Assembly: GCA_035525375.1 (NCBI GenBank)
Contig: DATLEI010000048.1
Span: 1 to 12,360 of the forward strand
Source of the DNA: JALZBN01 sp035525375
GTDB taxonomy: Bacteria > Actinomycetota > Acidimicrobiia > Acidimicrobiales > AC-14
Reading direction: 5' to 3'
Length of the DNA stretch: 12,360 nt
Shown: piece after piece, positions 1 through 6,898 of the stretch
How positions within the stretch are numbered: the stretch's first letter is position 1
Layout: each line of letters opens with the position of its first letter
Notes under the pieces: model-generated
Databases searched by the model: none
Told to the model about the DNA's origin: nothing
Seen by the model: only the letters and a program-made list of their open reading frames with translations
Made by a program: the position numbers and the translations under genes

Positions 1-96
1 CGCGACGCGCACGAGCGTCACCGGGATGGCCCGGTTCTGCTCGTCCCAGATCTGGGTCATGCCGACTTTCTCGCCGACGATCGCCTTCTGTGCCAT
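1..96 (-). CDS. rplC: 50S ribosomal protein L3, N-terminal fragment (runs off window)
   Basis: Large-subunit protein L3, one of the first proteins to bind 23S rRNA, with an extension reaching toward the peptidyl transferase centre. Only the first 32 codons are visible. They begin MAQKAIVGEKVGMTQIWDE, the hallmark L3 N-terminus (G-x-K-x-G-M-T-Q), and run on through a PVTLV segment. The ATG is at 96-94 on the minus strand. An AGGAAG sequence at 107-112 lies 10 nt upstream, and a second purine run, AGAGGA at 98-103, is almost against the ATG. In the S10 operon rplC normally follows rpsJ directly. Here a 2.3-kb secreted-protein gene and a 272-bp gap separate them, so expression may depend on a local promoter. 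The identification is firm. The rest of the gene is outside the window. Confidence 0.93.
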   Translation of the reverse strand, partial: MAQKAIVGEKVGMTQIWDEQNRAIPVTLVRVA

Positions 97-126
97 GTCC
101 TCTTATCTTCCTGGTTCATACGCGCA

Positions 127-231
127 CGCTCCGCACGGAGAGCAATCCCCGGCGGAGCGAGTGTCGGTTGTGCCTCGGGGTACCGGCAATAGCGGCCGCC
201 AAGGACGTCGATTGAGTGGTGACGGAGCGAG
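127..231 (-). promoter_or_regulatory. Possible structured 5' leader of rplC with alternative stems
   Basis: In the gap before rplC, read as minus-strand RNA, the 9-mer CTCGCTCCG occurs twice (complements at 223-231 and 153-161). One complementary CGGAGCG follows (its complement CGCTCCG at 127-133). The nearer copy gives an 8-bp stem (127-134 with 152-159, 17-nt loop), the farther copy about 7 bp. A competing small stem CTCCG-TG-CGGAG lies at 129-140. Two donors for one acceptor is the geometry of a switchable leader. S10 operons of some bacteria are autoregulated by L4 through such a leader, but I see no match to that known structure, so the function is inferred. Confidence 0.3.
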
Positions 232-252
232 AAGCCCCTAGAACAAGAAGCG

Positions 253-258
253 AGTATA
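253..258 (-). promoter_or_regulatory. Candidate -10 box upstream of rplC
   Basis: On the minus strand the hexamer TATACT (5 of 6 matches to TATAAT) stands out in a very GC-rich stretch of the 272-bp gap between the secreted-protein gene and rplC. A start about 7 nt downstream would give a leader of roughly 150 nt before the rplC ATG. No convincing -35 element lies 16-18 nt upstream (the 17-nt position reads GCGAAG), and there is no TGn extension. It is a weak call, supported mainly by position: rplC and the genes after it would otherwise have to be read through the inserted gene. Confidence 0.25.
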
Positions 259-318
259 GCGGCCCGGCGCGTGGCCTTCGCCGGCGCCGCCCAACCGCCG
301 CGAGGATTGCGGCTTGAC

Positions 319-333
319 CGTCGCTGAGCGACG
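319..333 (-). other. Short hairpin after the secreted-protein gene
   Basis: A perfect 6-bp inverted repeat (CGTCGC, 3-nt loop, GCGACG) lies 36 bp past the stop codon of the secreted-protein gene. No T-run follows on the minus strand, so it is not a classical intrinsic terminator. High-GC bacteria can use hairpins without a U-tail, and a processing or partial termination role is possible. It could also be chance in GC-rich DNA. Confidence 0.25.
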
Positions 334-368
334 CCTTGGTCGCACTTCGTTGGTGAAGGCCGCCTCGG

Positions 369-2636
369 CTAGCTCAAAGCAGTGTAGAAGGATCGCCGGA
401 TGGCATCGGGAAATGGTGCGGGGACATCGCCACTGGTACCCCATGCGCTGCTTCCGCCACCGAGCACGAACCAAACGCCATTGGAGGGCCGGAACACGGC
501 CACGTCGGTCGTGCCGTTGGCGTCATAGTCGCCGGGAACCGGAATGTCACCGGAGGTGCCCCAGCTCGCGGTATTGCCGCCCTGAACGAACCACGCCCCG
601 TTGGAGGGGCGGAACACGGCCACGTCGGTCGTGCCGTTGCCGTCATAGTCGCCGGGAACAGGGATATCGCCCGATGTTCCCCAAGTGGTCGTGATGCCGC
701 CTTGGACGAACCACGCCCCATTGGAGGGGCGGAACACGGCCACGTCGGTCGTGCCGTTGCCGTCATAGTCGCCGGGAACAGGGATATCGCCCGATGTCCC
801 CCACGCCGTCGTGATGCCGCCGTTGACGAACCAGACGTCGTTCGACGGCCGGAACACCGCCACGTCGGTGGTGCCGTTGCCGTCGTAGTCGCCGGGAACC
901 GGGATATCGCCCGATGTTCCCCAGCTCGTCGTAATGCCGCCTTGGACGAACCAGACGCCATTTGAGGGCCGGAATACGGACAGGTCGGTGGTGCCATTGC
1001 CGCCGAAATCAGCGTTGACTCGAGCCAGTGGAGGACCGACCACGCTCAATCGTGCGGGATTGCTGACATTTCCGTACTGGTCGACCGTGAATGCCGTGAC
1101 CGTATAGGTCGCGCCGGGATCCAGCCCATGCACCAAAGCATCGGTATCAGTACCAGCGTAAACAGCCTTGCCGACAAAGGGCGCGACCGCCGCCGGCGAT
1201 CCCCGCTGAATCCTGATGACGGTGTAGCGATAGTCGGTCGCACCCGGGTTGTCCCAATTGAGGGAGAGTCCCTTGGCCGAGCGCTGTGCTGAAAGGTTTA
1301 CGACATTCGGTGGAGGGGTTACCACCGGCGCGCTGTTGTATTTGACCTCGCCCGTCAGCGCAGGCACCGCCCCCTCGCAGTGCTGTTCGAACGTGGCGCT
1401 GAAGTGCTGGAGCGAGTTGTCGTTCGCCGAAAAGACCGCTTGACTGACGTTGAACGAGCCGGTGAGGTTGTTACATCCCCGTCCGTTTCCGTAGACCGAT
1501 AAACCGTTCCCTGTCCCGTTGAACGGGTAACGGGTGGCGTTCGGGTAGTTCCCGACGCCGAGAACCTGACCCTGGCGGGGATCCATGTTCAGATACCACC
1601 ATTGGCCATCGTCGCCGTCGAGCGACATTCCGATACCCGTCGGCCCCCCGGAGAACCTCATGAGTGCATTCGATGAGTTGAAGTTGTAGGACCGACCGGC
1701 GCCGATGTAATCGCCGGGGTCACTGTGCATGACCAGACTGGTGACGCCTGATGGAACCTGGCCGTCAAGCTGAATGCTGTGCTCTTCGTTGGCGATTGAC
1801 ATGCGTATACGCGACTGGCGCGGCCCCTGGGCCGTGGGGGCGAAGCTGACATAGAACGCGCAGGATGTCGACTGGGAGAGTGTCTGACCGCTGCAGCTGT
1901 CGAGCTGGATATCGAATTCACCGGCTGCATAGCCGTCGAGCGATACCGAGCCAACGTCCACGGGCGCCACCCCCGGATTCCGGACATACACCGGTACGGC
2001 GGTGCCAAGACCACCGGGTCCGGTCGTGGGCCACGTGATTGAGCTTGAGGAAACGACAAGGCCCTTCACAAGCGGCCGGCCTATCTGGATCTCGCCGAAG
2101 AGAGCAGGTCCACCGCCTTCGCAGTGCTGCTCGTAGAGCAGATCCAGCGCAATAATTGTCGAGCCTGAGAAGGAAATGTCCCGGATCTCGAACGCTCCCG
2201 CAACTTCATTACATCCCCGCCCGTCACCGGAGATGTCGATTCCAGGGCGGCCAGCGCTACGGAACGGCGTTCGTTGGGCACCCGGGTAGTAACCGACCAT
2301 GAACGTAGAACCCTGCGCAGGAGCAATGTTGAACGTGAAGGAACTGCCCGACGTACCGCCGCTGGCCATCAGGTTAATCCCGGCACTGGTCGCCGACCCG
2401 GACACGGTGGCGTTGACCTGGTCATATTCACGGGAAGACCCGCCTCCGATGTAGTCGCCTGGGTCGGAGAACATCGTGATGGTGGCCGAAGAAATGGTCT
2501 CCGCTCCAGCCGACGGAACCATAAGCCCCATCATCAGCGCGGCTACAACGGGTAGGGCATACAAATGACACTGGCGCTTGTGGTGATTTGAGTACAACGG
2601 CCTTGAGCATCCCCCCCGCCGACAGCGCGCCAGCAT
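369..2636 (-). CDS. Secreted multidomain protein: signal peptide, duplicated SDPGDYIG module, Ig-like (ASH-type), FN3, five FG-GAP/VCBS-like repeats
   Basis: Function unknown; likely an exported surface or extracellular protein. With the ATG at 2636 it has 755 residues. A Sec signal peptide ends about residue 45: HHKR, then a hydrophobic core LYALPVVAALMMGLMV, then PSAGA before ET. Next come a module at about 50-186 with C142 and C172, an Ig-like region at about 187-297 resembling ASPM-SPD2-HYDIN domains (C248, C259), a second copy of the first module at about 298-435 (C388, C420), and an FN3 domain at about 443-535. Five 40-residue repeats follow (542-741), each with a D-x-D-G-N-G-T-T-D type calcium-loop motif and FRPSNG. 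A 14-residue tail has no LPxTG or membrane anchor. The start is uncertain: TTG at 2669, ATG at 2636 and TTG at 2597 are all in frame and none has a strong ribosome binding site. The 2597 start gives the most typical signal peptide. It lies between rpsJ and rplC on the same strand. GC is about 55-60% in several sampled 60-base lines (70% in one), against 65-73% in neighbours. Confidence 0.88.
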   Translation of the reverse strand: MLARCRRGGCSRPLYSNHHKRQCHLYALPVVAALMMGLMVPSAGAETISSATITMFSDPGDYIGGGSSREYDQVNATVSGSATSAGINLMASGGTSGSSFTFNIAPAQGSTFMVGYYPGAQRTPFRSAGRPGIDISGDGRGCNEVAGAFEIRDISFSGSTIIALDLLYEQHCEGGGPALFGEIQIGRPLVKGLVVSSSSITWPTTGPGGLGTAVPVYVRNPGVAPVDVGSVSLDGYAAGEFDIQLDSCSGQTLSQSTSCAFYVSFAPTAQGPRQSRIRMSIANEEHSIQLDGQVPSGVTSLVMHSDPGDYIGAGRSYNFNSSNALMRFSGGPTGIGMSLDGDDGQWWYLNMDPRQGQVLGVGNYPNATRYPFNGTGNGLSVYGNGRGCNNLTGSFNVSQAVFSANDNSLQHFSATFEQHCEGAVPALTGEVKYNSAPVVTPPPNVVNLSAQRSAKGLSLNWDNPGATDYRYTVIRIQRGSPAAVAPFVGKAVYAGTDTDALVHGLDPGATYTVTAFTVDQYGNVSNPARLSVVGPPLARVNADFGGNGTTDLSVFRPSNGVWFVQGGITTSWGTSGDIPVPGDYDGNGTTDVAVFRPSNDVWFVNGGITTAWGTSGDIPVPGDYDGNGTTDVAVFRPSNGAWFVQGGITTTWGTSGDIPVPGDYDGNGTTDVAVFRPSNGAWFVQGGNTASWGTSGDIPVPGDYDANGTTDVAVFRPSNGVWFVLGGGSSAWGTSGDVPAPFPDAIRRSFYTALS
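414..1013 (-). repeat. Five tandem 120-bp repeats encoding 40-residue FG-GAP/VCBS-like units
   Basis: The 3' end of the secreted-protein gene holds five direct repeats with an exact 120-bp period and no frame break. Each encodes a unit of the form D-(Y/F)-D-G-N-G-T-T-D ... V-F-R-P-S-N ... W-F-V-x-G-G ... W-G-T-S-G-D-I-P-V-P-G. The units at 601-720 and 721-840 share a run of more than 80 identical bases, while the outer units differ more, including at silent positions. This pattern suggests recent duplication or gene conversion of the inner copies. The acidic D/N loops resemble EF-hand-like calcium sites of FG-GAP/VCBS repeat proteins. Confidence 0.93.
1332..1745 (-). other. SDPGDYIG module, second copy (domain within the secreted protein)
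   Basis: About 138 residues, starting near TSLVMHSDPGDYIGAG and ending near ALTGEV. It shares with the upstream copy the order SDPGDYIG(G/A)G, a 'G-x-Y-P-x-A-x-R-x-P-F' turn, (D/N)GRGCN, and (Y/F)EQHCEG. The two invariant cysteines, about 32 residues apart, probably form a disulfide outside the cell. I have the impression that this module recurs in secreted proteins of several bacterial phyla, but I cannot name a characterised member. Confidence 0.7.
2079..2489 (-). other. SDPGDYIG module, first copy (domain within the secreted protein)
   Basis: About 137 residues directly after the signal peptide, with the same landmarks as the second copy: FSDPGDYIGGG, YYPGAQRTPF, DGRGCN and EQHCEG. By eye the two copies agree at the landmarks and diverge between them, so this is an old duplication, unlike the near-identical 120-bp repeats of the same gene. 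The two copies flank the Ig-like domain. Confidence 0.7.
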
Positions 2637-2655
2637 GGCAACGGTACCGGGGGGG
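2611..2655 (-). other. C7/G7 inverted repeat across the start region of the secreted-protein gene
   Basis: On the minus strand a run of seven C (2655-2649) is followed, after 31 nt, by seven G (2617-2611). With one further G:C pair inside, this makes an 8-bp all-GC stem. The ATG at 2636 lies in its loop, itself within a small GCCA/TGGC stem. The structure could hide that start codon. The G7 run is also inside the reading frame for the two upstream starts, so tract slippage would change the frame. Confidence 0.5.
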
Positions 2656-2677
2656 TTGGTTGGACACAAGGCCCCGA

Positions 2678-2693
2678 CCGCTCTTCCGAGCGG
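2678..2693 (-). terminator. Hairpin immediately after rpsJ; possible attenuator or processing site
   Basis: Nine bases past the rpsJ stop codon the minus strand reads CCGCTC-GGAA-GAGCGG: a perfect 6-bp stem closed by a GNRA-type tetraloop. No T-tract follows, so full intrinsic termination is doubtful. Its place at the junction between rpsJ and the inserted gene suggests partial termination, mRNA processing or 3'-end protection of the rpsJ message. It also sits where the ribosome binding site for the TTG start at 2669 would have to be. Confidence 0.35.
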
Positions 2694-2702
2694 CGAGGCA
2701 AC

Positions 2703-3017
2703 CTACGCTTGCTGGATCTTGATTTCGATGTCGACGCCTGCCGGCAGGTCTAGCCGCTGCAATGAGTCCACCGTCTTGGGCGACGGCTCGAGGATGTCGA
2801 GGAGGCGCTTGTGCACCCTCATCTCGAAGTGCTCCCGCGAGTCCTTGTCCTTGTGAGGTGAGCGGATGACAGTCCAGCGCCGCTTCTCGGTCGGCAACGG
2901 CACCGGGCCGCGCACCTTGGCCTGGGTGCGGACGACCGTCTCCACGATCTTCTTCGTCGACTGGTCGACAATCTCGTGGTCGTACGCCTTGAGCCGGATC
3001 CTGATCTTCTGTGCCAT
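2703..3017 (-). CDS. rpsJ: 30S ribosomal protein S10
   Basis: Small-subunit protein S10 (NusE), which sits in the 30S head and also links NusG and NusB to RNA polymerase in antitermination. It has 104 residues, about the family length. It begins MAQKIRIRLKAYDHE and includes the conserved VRTQAKVRGPVPLPT, SPHKDKDSREHFEMR, HKRLLDI and the C-terminal PAGVDIEIKI. The ATG at 3017-3015 is 21 nt after the tuf stop. That gap has no Shine-Dalgarno sequence; just before the ATG it reads CCCCTCCC, which resembles the anti-Shine-Dalgarno instead. Translation may rely on coupling to tuf or on an unstructured start. It is normally the first gene of the S10 operon with rplC next, but here the secreted-protein gene follows. 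Confidence 0.97.
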   Translation of the reverse strand: MAQKIRIRLKAYDHEIVDQSTKKIVETVVRTQAKVRGPVPLPTEKRRWTVIRSPHKDKDSREHFEMRVHKRLLDILEPSPKTVDSLQRLDLPAGVDIEIKIQQA

Positions 3018-3038
3018 GGGAGGGGTCCGGCTACCGAT

Positions 3039-4226
<1,188 letters not shown>

Positions 4227-4250
4227 AGTCGTCCTTGCTCCTCGTTATCC

Positions 4251-4275
4251 GGCCCTGATTCCCGGCTAATCGGCC
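4251..4275 (-). other. Imperfect hairpin between fusA and tuf
   Basis: GGCC and GATT pair with AATC and GGCC around a 7-nt loop, with a 2-nt bulge, in the 53-bp spacer between fusA and tuf. No T-run follows. It may be an mRNA processing or stabilising element that lets tuf be expressed more highly than fusA, or chance. Confidence 0.25.
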
Positions 4276-4279
4276 CCGC

Positions 4280-6376
4280 CTACTCGCCCCGCACCCGAGA
4301 GACAATCTCTTTCGCGATTGACTCGGGAACTTCCTGGTACGAGTGAAACTGCATGGTGTACGTCGCTCGGCCCTGCGTGCGCGACCGTAGGTCGGTAGCG
4401 TAGCCGAACATGTCGCCTAGCGGCACCTGAGCCCGGATGACCTGGGCGTTGCCACGCTGCTCCATTCCCTCGACCCGGCCGCGCCGGCTCGACAGGTCGC
4501 CGATCACGTCGCCCATGCTCTCGTCGGGCGTCACCACCTCGACCGCCATGATCGGCTCCAGCAGCACCGGACTCGCCAGGCGCGCCGCCTTCTTCACGGC
4601 CAAGGAGCCGGCGATGCGGAACGCCATCTCCGAGGAGTCGACGTCGTGGTAGGAGCCGTCGATGAGACAGATCCGCACGTCGACCATCGGATAGCCGGCG
4701 AGCACGCCGTTCAGGAGTGCCTCCTGGATTCCGGCGTCAATCGACGGGATGTACTCCTTGGGGATGTCGCCACCACGGATCTTGTCGGTGAACTCGTAGC
4801 CACCACCGGGGCCCGTGGGCTCCAGGTCGATGACGACGTGGCCGTACTGACCCCGACCACCGGTCTGGCGGATGTAGCGCTCCTCGATCTTGTGCACCGG
4901 CTTGCGAATCGTCTCGCGGTAGGCGACCTGGGGCTTGCCCACATGGGCGTCGACCTTGAACTCGCGCAGCATCCGGTCGATCAGCACCTCGAGGTGCAGC
5001 TCGCCCATACCGGCGATGATCGTCTGCCCGGTCTCTTCGTCGGTGTGCTTCTGGAACGTGGGGTCTTCGTCGGACAGGCGCTGGAGGGCGTCACCCAACT
5101 TGTCCTGGTCGGCCTTGGTGCGGGGCTCGACGGCAACGTGGATGACCGGCGCGGGGAACTCCAGCGACTCCAGCACGATCGGCGAGTTGGGGTCGCACAA
5201 GGTGTCGCCCGTCGTTGTGTTCTTCAGCCCGACCGTCGCGACGATGTCGCCGGCGAAGACGGCCTGCTTGTCCTCGCGATGGTTGGCGTGCATCTGCAGG
5301 ATGCGACCGATGCGCTCCTTGCGGTCCTTGGTCGAGTTGAGGACGGCCGCGCCCTTTTCGACCTTGCCCGAGTAGACCCGGAAGTAGGTGAGCTTGCCGA
5401 CGTGGGGGTCGCTCATGATCTTGAAGGCAAGTGCGGAGAACGGCGCGTTGTCGTCGGCCGAACGCTCGAGCTCCTCGATGCCCTTGAGGTCGAGCCCCGT
5501 CACCGGCCGTAGCTCGATCGGGCTAGGGAGGAAGTCGACGATGGCGTCGAGAAGGGGCTGCACGCCCTTGTTCTTGAACGCTGAACCCGCGAGCACGGGC
5601 ACGACCTCGTTGTCGATCGTCGCCTTGCGCAGGGCGCGCCGAAGATCCTCAGACGTGATCTCCTCGTCGCCGACGTACTTCTCCATGATGATGTCGTCGT
5701 GCTGGGAGAGCACGTCGACCAGCTGGTGGCGCCACTCGGTGGCGAGGTCGGCGAGATCGGCGGGGATGTCGTCGACGCGCCATTCTTCGCCCATGCCCTC
5801 GTCCCAGACGAGCGCCTTCATGCCGATCAGATCGATGACGCCCCGGAACCCACCCTCGGCACCGATCGGCACGTGGATGACCGCGGGATTGGCGTCGAGA
5901 CGATCCTTGATCTGCTCGACGGCCTTGAAGAAGTCGGCGCCGACGCGGTCCATCTTGTTGATGAAGCAGATGCGGGGAACGAGGTACTTGTTGGCCTGGC
6001 GCCACACCGTCTCGGTCTGGGGCTCCACACCGGCGACGGCATCGAAGACGGCAACGGCGCCGTCGAGCACGCGCAACGACCGCTCGACCTCGACGGTGAA
6101 GTCGACGTGGCCAGGCGTGTCGATGATGTTGATCCAGGAGTCCTTCCACTTACAGGTGGTCGCCGCGGAGGTAATGGTGATCCCCCGCTCCTGCTCCTGA
6201 ACCATCCAGTCCATGACCGCGCCGCCCTCGTGGACCTCGCCCATCTTGTAGGTCTTGCCCGTGTAATAGAGGATGCGCTCAGTCGTCGTGGTCTTGCCCG
6301 CGTCGATGTGGGCCATGATCCCGATATTCCGGGTCCGGGCCAGCGGAAACTCTCGAATAGTGGGTGCTTCAGCCAT
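4280..6376 (-). CDS. fusA: Translation elongation factor G
   Basis: EF-G, the GTPase that drives tRNA-mRNA translocation and, with RRF, ribosome recycling. It has 698 residues, the usual length. G-domain motifs: AHIDAGKT at 22-29, RGITI at 64-68, DTPGH at 86-90, NKMD at 140-143 and SAFKNKG at 265-271 (G5 region). Later domains contain GMGELHLEVLIDRM (domain III), GGRGQYGHV (domain IV) and the EPIMAVEV and MGDVIGDLSSRRG stretches of domain V. The ATG at 6376-6374 is preceded only by a weak AGAGA (6382-6386). The N-terminus matches the family start (REFPLARTRNIGIMAHID). It lies 51 bp after rpsG. An out-of-frame six-codon ORF (6369-6389) overlaps the start. The protein shows no obvious oddity. 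Confidence 0.98.
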   Translation of the reverse strand: MAEAPTIREFPLARTRNIGIMAHIDAGKTTTTERILYYTGKTYKMGEVHEGGAVMDWMVQEQERGITITSAATTCKWKDSWINIIDTPGHVDFTVEVERSLRVLDGAVAVFDAVAGVEPQTETVWRQANKYLVPRICFINKMDRVGADFFKAVEQIKDRLDANPAVIHVPIGAEGGFRGVIDLIGMKALVWDEGMGEEWRVDDIPADLADLATEWRHQLVDVLSQHDDIIMEKYVGDEEITSEDLRRALRKATIDNEVVPVLAGSAFKNKGVQPLLDAIVDFLPSPIELRPVTGLDLKGIEELERSADDNAPFSALAFKIMSDPHVGKLTYFRVYSGKVEKGAAVLNSTKDRKERIGRILQMHANHREDKQAVFAGDIVATVGLKNTTTGDTLCDPNSPIVLESLEFPAPVIHVAVEPRTKADQDKLGDALQRLSDEDPTFQKHTDEETGQTIIAGMGELHLEVLIDRMLREFKVDAHVGKPQVAYRETIRKPVHKIEERYIRQTGGRGQYGHVVIDLEPTGPGGGYEFTDKIRGGDIPKEYIPSIDAGIQEALLNGVLAGYPMVDVRICLIDGSYHDVDSSEMAFRIAGSLAVKKAARLASPVLLEPIMAVEVVTPDESMGDVIGDLSSRRGRVEGMEQRGNAQVIRAQVPLGDMFGYATDLRSRTQGRATYTMQFHSYQEVPESIAKEIVSRVRGE

Positions 6377-6409
6377 CGTGATCTCTCATGTCCGTGAACG
6401 TCGCCAGGG

Positions 6410-6424
6410 CCCGCCTGAGGCGGG
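6410..6424 (-). other. GC hairpin between rpsG and fusA
   Basis: A perfect 6-bp stem CCCGCC-TCA-GGCGGG on the minus strand starts 3 bp past the rpsG stop codon. No U-tract follows. It resembles the hairpin near 319-333 in stem length and in its TCA loop. S7 represses its own operon in E. coli through an rpsL-rpsG spacer structure, which this is not: here the hairpin is on the other side of rpsG. Processing or partial attenuation is possible. Confidence 0.3.
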
Positions 6425-6427
6425 GCA

Positions 6428-6898
6428 CTACCAGCGGTAATGCGCGAATGCCTTGTTTGATTCGGCCATCTTGTGGACGTCTTCCCGGCGCTTGACCGAG
6501 GAGCCGGTGCTGTTGGCGGCGTCCATGAGCTCGTTGGCCAGGCGCTCGCCCATCGTCTTCTCCCGCCGCTGGCGCGAGTAGCCGACCAGCCACCTGATCG
6601 CGAGTGTCGTGGCGCGCCGGGGGCGCACCTCGACAGGAACCTGGTACGTCGCCCCGCCGACTCGCCGGCTCTTGACCTCGAGTTGGGGCTTGACGTTCTC
6701 CATGGCCCGCTTGAGGGTGGCAATTGGCTCCGCGCCGGTCTTCTCCCGCACGGCGTCGAGCGCGGTGTAGACGGTGCGCTCGGCCAGCGATCGCTTGCCC
6801 CGCTGCATGATCTTGTTGACGAACTGGGTGACGAGCACCGACCGGTAGATGGGGTCGGGCATGAGCTCTCGGCGCGGCGGGGGTCCTTTACGGGGCAT
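6428..6898 (-). CDS. rpsG: 30S ribosomal protein S7
   Basis: S7 nucleates assembly of the 30S head and contacts the E and P sites. It has 156 residues, matching the family. It begins MPRKGPPPRRELMPDPIY, followed by VTQFVNKIMQRGKRSLAE, then RRVGGATYQVPVEV and RRATTLAIRWLV, and ends KMAESNKAFAHYRW. A much longer open frame exists upstream in the same phase, but it only runs through rpsL out of frame. I chose the ATG at 6898-6896 because it matches family starts, has AAGGA 6 nt upstream (6905-6909), and shares one base with the rpsL stop (TAATG). That overlap implies termination-reinitiation coupling with S12. Confidence 0.97.
   Translation of the reverse strand: MPRKGPPPRRELMPDPIYRSVLVTQFVNKIMQRGKRSLAERTVYTALDAVREKTGAEPIATLKRAMENVKPQLEVKSRRVGGATYQVPVEVRPRRATTLAIRWLVGYSRQRREKTMGERLANELMDAANSTGSSVKRREDVHKMAESNKAFAHYRW

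Noticed and set aside
59..119. 20-codon ORF beginning ATG at 119, overlapping the rplC start
   Set aside because: It is out of frame with rplC, has no clear ribosome binding site and no recognisable product.
374..997. 207-residue minus-strand frame across the 120-bp repeats
   Set aside because: A frame-shifted reading of the repeats. It repeats with the same period only because the DNA does. The main frame continues a signal-peptide protein.
414..1013. CRISPR-like or mobile repeat array
   Set aside because: The 120-bp units are contiguous and coding, with no unique spacers, no cas genes and no terminal inverted repeats.
2428..2667. Second minus-strand frame at the 5' end of the secreted-protein gene as evidence of a frameshifted pseudogene
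   Set aside because: The main frame from the signal-peptide core to the stop is intact and domain-rich. The other frame only matters for the uncertain start near the poly-G tract.
4646..6397. Plus-strand open frames opposite fusA
   Set aside because: Antisense shadows of EF-G with the same biased composition and no independent support.
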